A DNA stretch of 64,000 nucleotides from the NCBI RefSeq assembly GCF_964026475.1, contig NZ_OZ032151.1, positions 682,001-746,000 of the forward strand. Direction: 5' to 3'. Source of the stretch: Candidatus Tisiphia endosymbiont of Nemotelus nigrinus. GTDB taxonomy: Bacteria; Pseudomonadota; Alphaproteobacteria; Rickettsiales; Rickettsiaceae. Below, piece by piece: positions 31,763 through 41,746 of the stretch (position 1 is its first letter; every line of letters starts with the position of its first letter). Under the pieces are notes generated by a model. The model was not told where the DNA came from and ran no database searches. It saw only the letters and a list, made by a program, of their open reading frames with translations. The position numbers and the translations under genes are program-made.

Positions 31763-31778
31763 TAGGGGGGCATTATAG

Positions 31779-33053
31779 TTAAACACTATCTCCTGTAACT
31801 CGTACTATATTTGCCCCACAATTACTTAATTTTTTTTCCAAGGTTTGATATCCACGATCTAAGTGATAAATTCGACGTATTTTTGTTGTATCATTAGCAG
31901 CAAGTCCAGCTAATACTAGAGATACAGATGCTCTGAGATCGCTTGCCATAACTTCAGCCCCTGTCAGAAAAGGTACACCGTGTATTATAGCACTATTTCC
32001 TTTAACTGTTATCTTAGCCCCCATTCGACATAATTCAGGAACATGCATAAAGCGGTTTTCAAAAATAGTTTCGGTGATTGTTGCAGAACCGTTGCAAAGA
32101 GTCATAAGACTCATAAACTGGGCTTGGCAATCTGTTGCAAAACCTGGATATGGACTTGTATGGATATCCACGGGATTTAATCTGTCTACATAAGAAACTC
32201 TTAAACCATTATCAATAGGCTCAACTTTTATGCCAGCTTCAATGAGTTTTAATACTATATTTTCAACAATATTGCTGTTAATTCCATAAATATTTAAATT
32301 GCCTTTAGTAATGGCAGCCGCCATCATGTAGGTACCAGCTTCAATACGATCCGGCATGACTGAATAGTGGGTATTTTTTAAATAAGATTTGCCAATAATT
32401 CTTACTTCTCTTGTCCCAATTCCATCTATTTCTGCCCCCATTTTGTTAAGGCAATGGCACAGATCAACAATTTCTGGTTCTCTAGCACAGTTAAATAATA
32501 TTGTCTCTCCTTCAGCCAAAGTGGCTGCCATTATGGAGTTAATTGTTGCTCCAACAGATATTTGTTTAAAAACAAAATGTACAGCTTTTAATTTGCCTTT
32601 GATCGTAGCATTAATATAACCATGATCAACATTAATATTGACTCCCATAGCTTGCAGAGCTGCTATATGTAGGTCTACTTGCCTAGCACCTATAGCACAT
32701 CCTCCAGGTAAGGAAACCTTAGCTTTAGAGAATCTAGAGAGTAACGGTCCAAGAACCCAAATAGAAGCACGCATTTTACGCACTATATCATATGGGGCAG
32801 TAAAATTATTAATATTGCTGCTATCGATATCCATGCTCAAGTGATCTTGATGATCAGTTACAGTGATAACACTACCTAAATTCTCAAGTAATTTTTTCAT
32901 TGTGAGAATATCAGTAAGCTTTGGAATATTATTAATACTAAGCTTATCCGTAAGCAGTGCAGCTGTCATAATCGGTAATGCTGCATTTTTAGATCCGCTA
33001 ACGCTAATACTACCTTCAAGGGGAACACCCCCTTTAATCATTAAACTGTCCAT
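31779..33053 (-). CDS. murA: UDP-N-acetylglucosamine 1-carboxyvinyltransferase
   Basis: MurA transfers enolpyruvate from PEP to UDP-GlcNAc, the first committed step of peptidoglycan synthesis. The 424 residues begin [27 protein letters not shown], with Lys22-Asn23 in the active site. The catalytic loop [15 protein letters not shown] carries Cys119, the form usually sensitive to fosfomycin. GYQTLEKKL closes the protein. It is a single gene between repeats. Confidence 0.98.
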   Translation of the reverse strand: MDSLMIKGGVPLEGSISVSGSKNAALPIMTAALLTDKLSINNIPKLTDILTMKKLLENLGSVITVTDHQDHLSMDIDSSNINNFTAPYDIVRKMRASIWVLGPLLSRFSKAKVSLPGGCAIGARQVDLHIAALQAMGVNINVDHGYINATIKGKLKAVHFVFKQISVGATINSIMAATLAEGETILFNCAREPEIVDLCHCLNKMGAEIDGIGTREVRIIGKSYLKNTHYSVMPDRIEAGTYMMAAAITKGNLNIYGINSNIVENIVLKLIEAGIKVEPIDNGLRVSYVDRLNPVDIHTSPYPGFATDCQAQFMSLMTLCNGSATITETIFENRFMHVPELCRMGAKITVKGNSAIIHGVPFLTGAEVMASDLRASVSLVLAGLAANDTTKIRRIYHLDRGYQTLEKKLSNCGANIVRVTGDSV

Positions 33054-33164
33054 GGGAATTCCTTATATATAATAGTCTGAATTTGATATGACAAGTTATA
33101 TTAAATTCAGCTATAAGTCAATCAGGTTTAAAGCAATGTAGCCCCTGTATATTCTTCTGCTTTG

Positions 33165-33278
33165 AAGAATTGGCTTCGTAATAAAACTTCAGGATACTCA
33201 TGTATGAACAATCCTTATCTACGCTCCGTTCGCTCACCCCTTGTTTTACGTTCCAATTCTTTAAATCATTTAAGTATA
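33165..33278. repeat. Diverged palindrome (CTTTGAAGAATTGG / CCAATTCTTTAAATC)
   Basis: It is imperfect but related to the 28264-28389 element, and shares its AAATCATTTAAGTATA right end. Confidence 0.55.
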
Positions 33279-33287
33279 TTAGTTAAC

Positions 33288-33323
33288 CTGAGTTCGATGT
33301 AACAAGTTACATCGAACTCAGGT
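33288..33323. repeat. Perfect hairpin CCTGAGTTCGATGTAAC, second copy
   Basis: It has the same sequence as 31486-31543, and the inner stem is a perfect 17-bp inverted repeat. Besides these palindromes and the IS remnant, I see nothing in 33054-33452. Confidence 0.7.
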
Positions 33324-33693
33324 TATATAAGAATAAGATTATTAGCGTAAATCACTTATGTATGGAACTACCCTATATACAGAATGAATAGCAGATGTTA
33401 TTCTTCTAGATTTAATGTTTAATGTATTAAAACAACAATAGGGAGCTCCAAAATGGAATATAACATAATAGGAATAGATTTAGCAAAAAATATTTTTCAT
33501 TTGCATGCAGTAGATAAATATGGAAAAAATATTTTTAAGAAAAAATTAACAAGAGAAAAGTTTTTAGATTTTATGGCTAACCAACCAAAATCATTAGCCT
33601 GAATATTGCATGAGAAGAGGTTTATGGTATGGTTGTATGAATTTTGAAAATTAAAAATTAGCAAAGTAGAGAAAAGGGGGTAAAAATGCTCTA

Positions 33694-33873
33694 GCCTGAA
33701 TAATGCATGATAGATAATAAACCAATTGTTCTAGTCCTTGTCTCATGAGGGATACGGGCTAAAATATATAAAACTCTAAATATACAATTTGTATTTTTGT
33801 ACAATTCTTCCAAACCCCTTATATTACAAGGGGTTCATAGGTAAATCTTGATACCTTCATGCAATATCCGGGC
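33694..33873. repeat. MITE copy C, inverted, inside the IS110 pseudogene
   Basis: This is the reverse complement of copies A and B, flanked by TA, with ends GCCTGAATAATGCATGA and TCATGCAATATCCGGGC. A further end of the same type, AGCCTGAATATTGCATGA, stands at 33597, so the insertion is nested or was duplicated. Confidence 0.75.
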
Positions 33874-34119
33874 TAGACAAACGGGACCACCATAATTTGT
33901 TAAACCATATGTTAAAAGCAATAAAAATGATTTTAAAGATGCAGAAGCAATATGCGAAGCGGTAGGTCGTCCTACGATGAGATTTATCCCAATAAAGTCG
34001 GTAGAGCAACAGGATGTTTTGTCTATTCACCGGGTTCGAGAAAGATTGGTAAAAAATCGTACAGCTTTGGCAAATGAAATTAGGGGTTTATTGCATGAAT
34101 TTGGTATAACTATACCAAA

Positions 34120-34154
34120 ATTCATCAATCAAATAATCTTTGTTAACAGTGTCT
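34120..34154. repeat. Right end of a 160-bp hairpin element (truncated)
   Basis: TTCATCAATCAAATAATC and TTTGTTAACAGTGTCT match the right arms of the hairpins at 40417 and 46441. The left arm is absent and the IS110 remnant abuts it. Confidence 0.7.
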
Positions 34155-34169
34155 AATAGGTATACATTA

Positions 34170-34670
34170 ATGACCAAAATATATAGATATATAGACTTAC
34201 CAACTGCTCTAACATCTTCAAATCATTTGAGGATGTTATTGACAGCGAATGACAATTTCTTAACAGGTTTATATTTTGTCGGACAAGAACACATGCCAAT
34301 TTTAAGCAATGATTATCATGAGCAGCAAATTTCTAGCATATTTGATCAAACTTACCAAGAATTAACAGAATACATAAATGGTTTTAGAAAGGAATTTACC
34401 ACAGCTTATCGTTTCACGGGGACTAATTTCCAAGAAAAAGTATGGTTCGCTATCTCTACCATACCTTATGGTAGGGTGGTAAGCTATAAGAATATTGCGA
34501 ATTTAATATTTGCTCCTCAAGCTGTACGTGCAGTAGCAAATGCTGTTGCACGTAACGCTCTGTCAATTATAGTACCATGTCATAGAGTTATAGGTACTGA
34601 TGGCAAGCTAACTGGCTACGCTGGGGGGCTTGAGATCAAGAAGAAACTTTTAGAACTAGAAGAGGGCTAA
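34170..34670 (+). CDS. ogt: Methylated-DNA--protein-cysteine methyltransferase
   Basis: This suicide repair enzyme transfers methyl groups from O6-methylguanine to its own cysteine. The 166-residue protein has GTNFQEKVWFAISTIPYGRVVSYKNIA (recognition helix region) and the active-site motif IVPCHRVIG with Cys137, then GYAGGLEIKKKLLELE. ATG 34170 is the likely start. An in-frame TTG at 34140 lies inside the hairpin remnant and would add only repeat-derived residues. Confidence 0.95.
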   Translation: MTKIYRYIDLPTALTSSNHLRMLLTANDNFLTGLYFVGQEHMPILSNDYHEQQISSIFDQTYQELTEYINGFRKEFTTAYRFTGTNFQEKVWFAISTIPYGRVVSYKNIANLIFAPQAVRAVANAVARNALSIIVPCHRVIGTDGKLTGYAGGLEIKKKLLELEEG

Positions 34671-34922
34671 GTTTTTTTTAAGTTTTAGAATATAGCTAAT
34701 CTGAATAGGTTCTTGATATTGTTATAAGTTCCATACATATAAGTTCCATACATGAGTAGTTTTTTAAACTGTCCTGAAATACTACATAGAATTAATAGTT
34801 GACAATAGTTAAAGAGTGTAGTTAAATAAATTGAGGTAATATAACTAATTATAGCTATCTTGATTAACATTAGGCCAAATTCACAAACATCACTGTGAAA
34901 AACTGTTCACTAGGAGCAAAAA
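34671..34922. other. AT-rich intergenic region
   Basis: No gene is seen. It contains the word AGTTCCATACAT twice (about 34728-34760), the second followed by GA as at 575-588. A GTAC-less AT-rich stretch precedes the NB-ARC gene, whose ribosome-binding site (AGGAG at 34912-34916) is clear. Confidence 0.5.
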
Positions 34923-37184
34923 ATGAATAAATACTTAATATTATTACTGATATTTATAATGCCCTTTAATTCATTTGCTCAACAACAAATATCTAATGTC
35001 GTTACACCAGTTACTTATTTTGTTAATCATGTTAAACAACTAAATCTACTCAAGAACAACTTAATTAAGTATCGGCAAGCGAGTATTATAGGTACCAGTG
35101 GTATGGGAAAAACCCAGCTTGCTAGGATGTATGCTTATGAGAATCAAAATGATTGTAAACTTATTTGGTTTATTGACTGTAATTTAGATATTAATCAAGA
35201 ATTATTAAAACTAGCAAAAGTGATTAATAGTACTGCTAAATCTAATTTAATATCAGAAGATATAAAATTAATACGAAAAGAAGTAATGGACTATTTATCG
35301 AATCAAGAAAAATGGTTACTGATATTTGACAATCTGAAGGTAGGTGAAAATAAAAAAGTTCAAGAATTCGTTGATTGGGAACATAACGGGCATATTATAT
35401 TTTGCTCCCAAGATAGTGAAATATTACCTAACATAGTTAAAATGACTGCATTTGAAAAAGGTGACATCATTACTCTTGCTAACAATATTTTAGAACATAA
35501 TGATCCAAAATCAGTGGAATTCTTGAGCGAAGAATTTGCTGGTTATCCGATCTTGATAGTACAGGGTGCACAATTATTAAATAATGTACAAGGTTTAGAT
35601 GGAAAGGGATATAGGGAGAAAATCCAACAATCAACAGACAAAATTAAATTAAATATTACATTAGTAATCAATGAATTAAAGCCAAGTGCAAGAAATTTAT
35701 TAAATAAAATAGCCTTAATAAATAATCACGGTTTTTCAAAGGAATTGCTAAGTTTTATTACTGACGATCAAAGTACTATAAATGATGATATTTATCAATT
35801 ATCTAAATTTGCCTTAATATCTAATATTACTCCACAGGAAACTAACCCTATCTTTGAGATGCATGATGTTATTGCTCAGAAAATAGCTGAAATTAATGGT
35901 AATAAGAATAATAAAGCTTATTTAGAGGATATCGTTACTAAATTAATCGGATGTGTACCAAAGGCTGTGGTAAAAGCTCAGCTTTTTAGGAAAGCAAAAA
36001 CTATACATGAGAATCTTGAAATTCTTGCTAGGAATGCTGCAAAATATAATTCAAATATATATAAACTTCTGCAATTGAATGCACAGCTAATAATACAATA
36101 TATGAATTCTGCCGATTACCTTAATGTAGAGAAATTAATTAATTGGTTCAATGAGAATGATCAAAATGGAACTGATAAGTTTAAATTATGGTCAATGAAT
36201 AATGATGAAAAATATGCATATGCAGTGTTCCTACAAGCAATAGCATGGAATCATGCTATTAACCGTTCTGATTATATAGTAGCAATAAATTATTGTACAA
36301 GAGCAAAAGAAGTATTTGACAATATGAAAGGTTATGAATTTTCTGCGTGGAGTTTATATTATGCTTTAGCAATGTATAATATCTCATTAGGACGGGTTCA
36401 AGAAGCGGAAAAAAACATTCAAATTGTAGAACGAAGGTTTAATGAAGGTTTAATGGATAAAAGTGACCTGTCCTATATACATAGTGCGAAAACAGAGTTG
36501 TTCTTGCTACAAGGAAAGTATAGCGAATCATTAGAGCAAAATAACAAAACTATAGAAATAGATACTAAAAATGGATTAAGTCTTGACGATCTATTTCTTA
36601 TAGAGCTTTACGTTCGTAAAGTAGAGATATTAAATTATCTTGAAGAATATCAACAAGCATATACTCAAGTTAAGCAACTATATGATTTGTGTAAATCATC
36701 CCAAAAAGATGTTCACGAAATATTAGGTCGTATTTATAGTCAAATGGCAAAAAGTGAGTTAGGACTGGATAAGATAGAGCAAGCCCTAAAACATGTTAAC
36801 AAGGCTATCTCTATATTTTTATCCGACGAGCGTAGGAATCCCAAAGGAGCAGATTATTCGGAAGATCCAAATTTAGCAGCTAGTTATGTAATACAAGGTG
36901 ATATTCTATTTGTCCAAGATAATATAAAAGCAGCAATAGAATCCTATAATAAAGCTAATACCATATATTATTACTTGTATAGAAATAATCGTAAGAATGT
37001 AGCCCAAGTTAGTTACCTATATACTCAAGGAGCAAAAGCTGCCTGTAAAGTAAAAAACTTATTTAGTTATAAATTTTTTGGCAAACTGCAAGTCAAGGAG
37101 TTTGGAATAAAGCACCCTAATACTGTATCTATGTTCGAATATTGTAAACAATATGATATGGATTTGTGGGCGAAAGAAAAATAA
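34923..37184 (+). CDS. NB-ARC (STAND) NTPase with TPR repeats and an N-terminal signal peptide
   Basis: The 753-residue product opens with a lysine, a 14-residue hydrophobic core and a plausible signal-peptidase site after SFA (about residue 19). It continues into an NB-ARC module: Walker A GTSGMGKT (57-64), Walker B WLLIFDN (131-137), GYP (207-209) in place of the usual GLPLA, and an MHD motif (313-315, FEMHDVI). Residues about 430-720 are TPR-like helical repeats (YSESLEQNNKTIEID; EQALKHVNKAISIF). STAND proteins are normally cytosolic, so the apparent export signal is unusual. The role is unknown; secretion toward the host or a periplasmic role are guesses. Confidence 0.82.
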   Translation: MNKYLILLLIFIMPFNSFAQQQISNVVTPVTYFVNHVKQLNLLKNNLIKYRQASIIGTSGMGKTQLARMYAYENQNDCKLIWFIDCNLDINQELLKLAKVINSTAKSNLISEDIKLIRKEVMDYLSNQEKWLLIFDNLKVGENKKVQEFVDWEHNGHIIFCSQDSEILPNIVKMTAFEKGDIITLANNILEHNDPKSVEFLSEEFAGYPILIVQGAQLLNNVQGLDGKGYREKIQQSTDKIKLNITLVINELKPSARNLLNKIALINNHGFSKELLSFITDDQSTINDDIYQLSKFALISNITPQETNPIFEMHDVIAQKIAEINGNKNNKAYLEDIVTKLIGCVPKAVVKAQLFRKAKTIHENLEILARNAAKYNSNIYKLLQLNAQLIIQYMNSADYLNVEKLINWFNENDQNGTDKFKLWSMNNDEKYAYAVFLQAIAWNHAINRSDYIVAINYCTRAKEVFDNMKGYEFSAWSLYYALAMYNISLGRVQEAEKNIQIVERRFNEGLMDKSDLSYIHSAKTELFLLQGKYSESLEQNNKTIEIDTKNGLSLDDLFLIELYVRKVEILNYLEEYQQAYTQVKQLYDLCKSSQKDVHEILGRIYSQMAKSELGLDKIEQALKHVNKAISIFLSDERRNPKGADYSEDPNLAASYVIQGDILFVQDNIKAAIESYNKANTIYYYLYRNNRKNVAQVSYLYTQGAKAACKVKNLFSYKFFGKLQVKEFGIKHPNTVSMFEYCKQYDMDLWAKEK

Positions 37185-37230
37185 ATGAGGAGTATATTCT
37201 TGCTTTAAATAATAGGACTCCTTTTAAAAA

Positions 37231-40200
37231 ATGAACGAATTACAACAACAAGCATCAAACCCACAATATTCTGTTTGGGTTTCTGCATCAGCTGGCACAG
37301 GCAAAACAAAAATCCTAACAGACAGAGTACTCAGATTGCTAATTAATGGGACTCCATTTAACAAAATCTTATGCTTAACTTTCACTAATGCAGCTGCCCT
37401 TGAAATGCAGAGCAGAATTAGAAATAAACTTGCTGAGTTTGCTGTAGAGGAAAATACTAAACTGGCTAAAGAGTTAGGTTTATTACTTGCCAGGGAGCCT
37501 TTAGAAAGTGAGGTGCAATATACCAAAACTTTATATTACAAACTGCTAAACTCTGAAGAGGGGATTAACATTTATACTATCCATGCTTTTTGTCAAAAGA
37601 TGCTTAAATTATTTCCTTTTGAAGCAAGTATTAATCCAGAATTTCAGATTCTTGACGAGATTACAGCCCAAGGGGTTGTTAACAAAATAAGAAACCAAAT
37701 CTATTTAGATCCAACTTATAACGAGCTGATCAGTTTTTTTTTGACAAACTTTCATGAAGTAACCATCAATGATATTTTCTCTGAAATAATTCAGCAAAAG
37801 ATTAAGTTTAAGAAATTATTTGCTAAGCAAATGGATTACAAGGAACATCAAACTATTAGTTCTTATATTCCTGAACAATTATCAAATATTTATGACAAGG
37901 CTCGGCAATTACTTGCAAAATATTCAATAGATATTAATCTAGATCAGGAAATTCAACAATTTTTTTTTACGAAAGAAGGTACTAAGCGTAAAAACATGTT
38001 GCCTAAATCTATGGCAACAAACTACCCAAAATTATTGAATGAGCTTGAATATATTCAGGAAGAAATCTTTCAGTTAGAGCAACAAGCTAAAATGCAAGAT
38101 ATGGAGAATTATTCAAATTTATTACGTAATTTGGCAAAGATTTTTCTTGATAAATATGATTCCTATAAAACTGAGTACAGTCTGCTAGATTATGATGATT
38201 TAATTTATTTGACACAATTATTATTAACAGATGATAGTACAAAAAGTTGGGTATCATATAAACTTGATGGCGGGATTGAGCATTTACTTGTTGATGAAGC
38301 ACAAGATACTAGCCCAGAACAATGGACCATTATCACTGCAATTATAGCAGACTTTTATTCTTCCACTAAGCATAAAAAAAGTACTATTTTTGTCGTAGGC
38401 GATGAAAAACAGTCAATTTTTAGCTTCCAAGGAGCAAATCTTAGCTCTTTTAATGATGTTAATAAAAAATTATCTGGGGCAAATAAAAATTTCAGAGATA
38501 TTACTCTTGAATGGTCCTACAGATCTACCGAAAAAATTATCGATATTGTTTATCTAATTTTACAACAAATTAAAAATACTACCCCTCAATTATTTCCCCC
38601 TGAAAATCCTAAAATTTTACCATTTCGCCAAACTGATAAAGGTAGAGTTGAAATCTGGCCGCTAGTTAGAGGCGAGAAAGAGACTAAGTTATTTTGGCCC
38701 TTACCAGAAGAGCATAATAAATCAAAATCTGCTCAGCAAGTACTTGCGGAACAAATTGCTAATTTTATAAAAAGCCAGATAGCAAGCCAAAAAATTCTAC
38801 CTGCTACTAATTCGCCAGTGAAAGAATCAGATTTTATGATTCTGGTACGCAAGAGAGATGAATTGGTTTTTGAAGTTATTAACTGTCTTAAGCAACATGG
38901 TTTACAAGTAGAAGATGTCGACCGAATCACTTTAGACAAAAGTTTGTCAGTATTAGACTTAATAGCTATAGCAAAATTTGTGCTACTACCTCAAGATGAT
39001 TTGAATTTGATTAGTCTATTAAAATCACCAATAATCGGTATGAGTGAACAAGAAATACAGTTGATTGCAATTTCTCGAGGGAAGAATTCTATTTGGGCAT
39101 ATCTGAAAACTATAGCGGAATATACAAATATATATAATAAATTATGTTGTTTTTTACAGCTATACAAAGTTAGTAATTGTAGGAATTTCTTCTCATTAAT
39201 TGTCGATTGTTGGGATGTTAGAAGAACTTTAGTTGAGTCTAATGGGTTTGATAGTAATGACGTAATAAATGAACTGATATATTTAAGTACTAATTATGCC
39301 AATAATATAGATAGCTCTCTACAAAGCTTTGTTTATTGGTTTGAAAATAACAAAATTGACATTAAAAGGAATCTAGAATCGTCAAGCAAGATAAAAGTTA
39401 TGACCGTACATGCTTCTAAAGGTCTACAAGCACCAATTGTTATTCTGTGTGATACTAGTTCAGTACCAACTAATAGCAATAAATTTATTTGGGATCAAGA
39501 TGGCAAGATGTTCTCTGTCACTCAATCATCTAATAGCCCAGAATTTTTTAAAGCTCTCAAGGAACAGGAACAACAAAAAGATTTACAAGAATATATCAGG
39601 CTACTTTATGTGGCAATGACTAGAGCGGAAGATTATTTAGTGATATGTGGTTATCAGGCAAGTGGTAATAAGCTGCCACAAAATTGTTGGTATGAGTTAA
39701 TTTCTAGAGCAATGAATATGCATGGTAAGCCATATGAGAATGGAATTATAGTTTATGAAACGGTTATTGATAAGGAGTGTCATCAATACGAAAACAAGGA
39801 TAACATTAAGGAAAGTAGGAATAACACCAGTGATGGGGGTTACCCTTGCGAAAGTAGGGATATAGATTCTTACCTACACGGGGACGACATTAAATGGATA
39901 CCTAATCTTTCTCTTATTAATAAAATTACCAAGCAAAATTATTCGGTCAATTCTCCTCTTATAGTTAATGATCATTTGGAATATGGTTGGATATTTCATA
40001 AAATTCTAGAAGATGCCGTAAAGATTAATGATTTTTCTAGTATGCATACCCACCCGTTTATTGAAAAGTTACCAGTAATTTTACAAGAGAAAATTCATGA
40101 AAATATTGATAAGTTACTAAATAATGCAGAATTTATGACACTTATTTCTCAAGAACTAAAAACTGAAGTAACTATAGGAACAAATCTAAATGATGATGCT

Positions 40201-40428
40201 AAAATAGGAAGGATTGATCTACTTGCCATTGATGCGAAGACAATAACCATTATTGATTACAAATCAGATGCCAACCCACCTAAAAACCGTCAACTAGTTA
40301 AGGAATCGTATATTGATCAATTGAATTTTTACCGACATATAGTAGCGAAGCTATATCCTGACAATGAAATCATTTGCAAAATTTTATGGCTAGAGGGTAG
40401 CAGTTTTATGACTATTAGACACTGTTAA
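37231..40428 (+). CDS. addA: AddA-like subunit: UvrD/Rep-family helicase-nuclease
   Basis: AddA is the helicase and nuclease subunit of AddAB. The 1065-residue product has Walker A SASAGTGKTKI (18-28), Walker B DEAQDTSPEQW (near 354), GDEKQSIFSFQGA, a motif VI region LLYVAMTRAEDYLVI and a C-terminal nuclease region with GRIDLLAIDAKTITIIDYKSD. A polar stretch (about 850-885) with ESRNNTSDGGYPCESRDIDSYLHGD comes from a REP-like palindrome read in frame. The stop codon lies in the left arm of a 160-bp hairpin, which supplies the last few residues. addB is upstream on the same strand. Confidence 0.93.
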   Translation: MNELQQQASNPQYSVWVSASAGTGKTKILTDRVLRLLINGTPFNKILCLTFTNAAALEMQSRIRNKLAEFAVEENTKLAKELGLLLAREPLESEVQYTKTLYYKLLNSEEGINIYTIHAFCQKMLKLFPFEASINPEFQILDEITAQGVVNKIRNQIYLDPTYNELISFFLTNFHEVTINDIFSEIIQQKIKFKKLFAKQMDYKEHQTISSYIPEQLSNIYDKARQLLAKYSIDINLDQEIQQFFFTKEGTKRKNMLPKSMATNYPKLLNELEYIQEEIFQLEQQAKMQDMENYSNLLRNLAKIFLDKYDSYKTEYSLLDYDDLIYLTQLLLTDDSTKSWVSYKLDGGIEHLLVDEAQDTSPEQWTIITAIIADFYSSTKHKKSTIFVVGDEKQSIFSFQGANLSSFNDVNKKLSGANKNFRDITLEWSYRSTEKIIDIVYLILQQIKNTTPQLFPPENPKILPFRQTDKGRVEIWPLVRGEKETKLFWPLPEEHNKSKSAQQVLAEQIANFIKSQIASQKILPATNSPVKESDFMILVRKRDELVFEVINCLKQHGLQVEDVDRITLDKSLSVLDLIAIAKFVLLPQDDLNLISLLKSPIIGMSEQEIQLIAISRGKNSIWAYLKTIAEYTNIYNKLCCFLQLYKVSNCRNFFSLIVDCWDVRRTLVESNGFDSNDVINELIYLSTNYANNIDSSLQSFVYWFENNKIDIKRNLESSSKIKVMTVHASKGLQAPIVILCDTSSVPTNSNKFIWDQDGKMFSVTQSSNSPEFFKALKEQEQQKDLQEYIRLLYVAMTRAEDYLVICGYQASGNKLPQNCWYELISRAMNMHGKPYENGIIVYETVIDKECHQYENKDNIKESRNNTSDGGYPCESRDIDSYLHGDDIKWIPNLSLINKITKQNYSVNSPLIVNDHLEYGWIFHKILEDAVKINDFSSMHTHPFIEKLPVILQEKIHENIDKLLNNAEFMTLISQELKTEVTIGTNLNDDAKIGRIDLLAIDAKTITIIDYKSDANPPKNRQLVKESYIDQLNFYRHIVAKLYPDNEIICKILWLEGSSFMTIRHC
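39815..39892. repeat. REP-like palindromic insert inside addA
   Basis: GAAAGTAGG-ATA occurs twice, and the right part is a recognisable variant of the TGTC-TCCCCG-GTAGG repeat on the complementary strand. It is in frame, without stops, between helicase and nuclease parts. The palindrome is imperfect, so the boundaries are approximate. Confidence 0.45.
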
Positions 40429-40579
40429 CAAAGCTTATTTAGTTGGTGAATAAAGTCTTTTTTGCTGCAAATTATAAGATTTTTTTGAAATAGGTACACT
40501 ATTCCAGCAAAAATCTTATTAATTTTTGCTAAAAAATCCATTAATTCATCAATTAAATAAGCTTTGTTAACAGTGTCTA
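40417..40579. repeat. 160-bp hairpin element, copy at addA 3' end
   Basis: Ends AGACACTGTTAACAAAGC and GCTTTGTTAACAGTGTCT are perfect complements and the arms pair along most of the element. It is closely related to 46441-46600, the half-copy at 34120 and the interrupted copy at 53770. It covers the addA stop codon. Confidence 0.9.
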
Positions 40580-40646
40580 GCTAATCGTATAAGTGTCTAG
40601 TTTGTTGTGAACATTTCTTTTTTAATGGGAATAGATTACCATAGCT

Positions 40647-40703
40647 ACATTTTTTATTTTATCGTGAAAGTGTAATTCGGTACGTGTATAAATTTAAGTA
40701 AAA
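40647..40703. repeat. Dispersed block TTTTTTATTTTATCGTG...GTGTAATTCG
   Basis: The same block is found at about 45340-45395 and in part at 52190-52212. It is not palindromic, and it lies directly left of the inverted repeat around the Rpn gene. Nothing else is seen in 40580-40703. Confidence 0.5.
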
Positions 40704-40806
40704 AAGTTCTTCCCGACTTCCGCAGTTTTTGATAAGATCAAAGGTTAGAAGAGGCATGGATATAATGGTTACAGATTTTTAGGCACAACATTATTTACTT
40801 ATCTGC

Positions 40807-41730
40807 TTATTCTTCTTTCAACTGTTCTATTTCTTCAATAGTTAACCCGGTAAATTCAATGATTTCATCCATTGGCTTTCTTTTATCCAACATTTTCTTT
40901 GCCACAACTATAGCATTTTCTTTAATACCTTCAGCTTTGCCTTCAGCTTTACCTCTAGCCTCAGCATCTTCAATCTTCTGCTGTTCTACCGCTAAATTAT
41001 CAAGACGAGCTTTGGTCATTTGCTCATAGGTGTTAAGCTCTGCCTCTGACCAGCTAGCTTGGTCTACCGCTTCAAAGGCTCTTCTAATAATTTCATCTTT
41101 ACCTATTAAATGCTCTATTTCTGTTAATGTTAATTTACTATCTCCGGCATGCTTAAAAAAGTACACCCACTTTTCTTCTATAGTCTTCAACTCATCTACA
41201 GCTTTGTTGAATTTTGCTAACTCTAAAAATACAAAGTAAAAATCTTTTAAATCATGGGCATAGCTCTCCGTATCTAAAAGACGATGTTCTGATTTCCAAT
41301 GTTTTTTATCTTCAAACATCACAAAATCTGCTATTGCTAAAAATATTACTCCTTTTAATTTGGCGTATACTGCCAATTTCTTATGCTTCTCATCTTCCTC
41401 AACTCTTTGCTGAGAATATGCTTTAGCAGCATAAAATTGAGCTCTTTTTTCAAACCCTGGGTGTTTGCTTACCTGCATCTCCACTATGAATTGATTACCG
41501 TGTTGATCTTTACATAACACATCAACAATAGACTTTCTATAAATAGCAATATCAGGGTCTTGGATAGTGGGTAAAAACGTCACCTCAATTATTTTCTCAT
41601 TTCCTTCACACTTAAGAACATCATTTAAAAAATGCACAAGTATATCTTTGTTCTTTTCCGTACCAAAGATTTTACGAAAACAAAAATCATTTTTAGGATC
41701 AAGAAACTTTGATAAAAACATGTAATCCAA
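40807..41730 (-). CDS. Rpn family recombination-promoting nuclease / PD-(D/E)XK transposase-like protein
   Basis: The 307-residue protein begins MDYMFLSKFLDPKNDFCFRKIFG, the usual start of this family. The PD-(D/E)XK nuclease core appears as KSIVDVLCKDQHGNQFIVEMQV (about 67-88), with Asp, then Glu-x-Gln. HPGFEKRAQFYAAKAYSQQ follows. The C-terminus has a charged AEGKAEGIKE repeat and an ELTIEEIEQL helix typical of these proteins. Members act as nucleases that stimulate recombination. It lies between long inverted repeats, which suggests mobility. Confidence 0.88.
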   Translation of the reverse strand: MDYMFLSKFLDPKNDFCFRKIFGTEKNKDILVHFLNDVLKCEGNEKIIEVTFLPTIQDPDIAIYRKSIVDVLCKDQHGNQFIVEMQVSKHPGFEKRAQFYAAKAYSQQRVEEDEKHKKLAVYAKLKGVIFLAIADFVMFEDKKHWKSEHRLLDTESYAHDLKDFYFVFLELAKFNKAVDELKTIEEKWVYFFKHAGDSKLTLTEIEHLIGKDEIIRRAFEAVDQASWSEAELNTYEQMTKARLDNLAVEQQKIEDAEARGKAEGKAEGIKENAIVVAKKMLDKRKPMDEIIEFTGLTIEEIEQLKEE

Positions 41731-41746
41731 CCTCTTAATTATTATT

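Larger units (their letters stand above)
33453..34156 (+). pseudogene. IS110-family transposase, broken by a MITE and truncated
   Basis: The start is clear: ATG 33453 with GGGAG upstream gives MEYNIIGIDLAKNIFHLHAVD, the DEDD-type N-terminus of IS110 transposases, then stops after about 48 codons. From 33905 the protein resumes as PYVKSNKNDFKDAEAICEAV..., the next conserved block, to about residue GITIPK. Between them lie a MITE (33694-33873) and another MITE end (33597). The C-terminal catalytic-Ser domain is missing; the sequence ends in half of a 160-bp hairpin (34120-34154). It differs in sequence from the IS110 at 52773. Confidence 0.85.
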
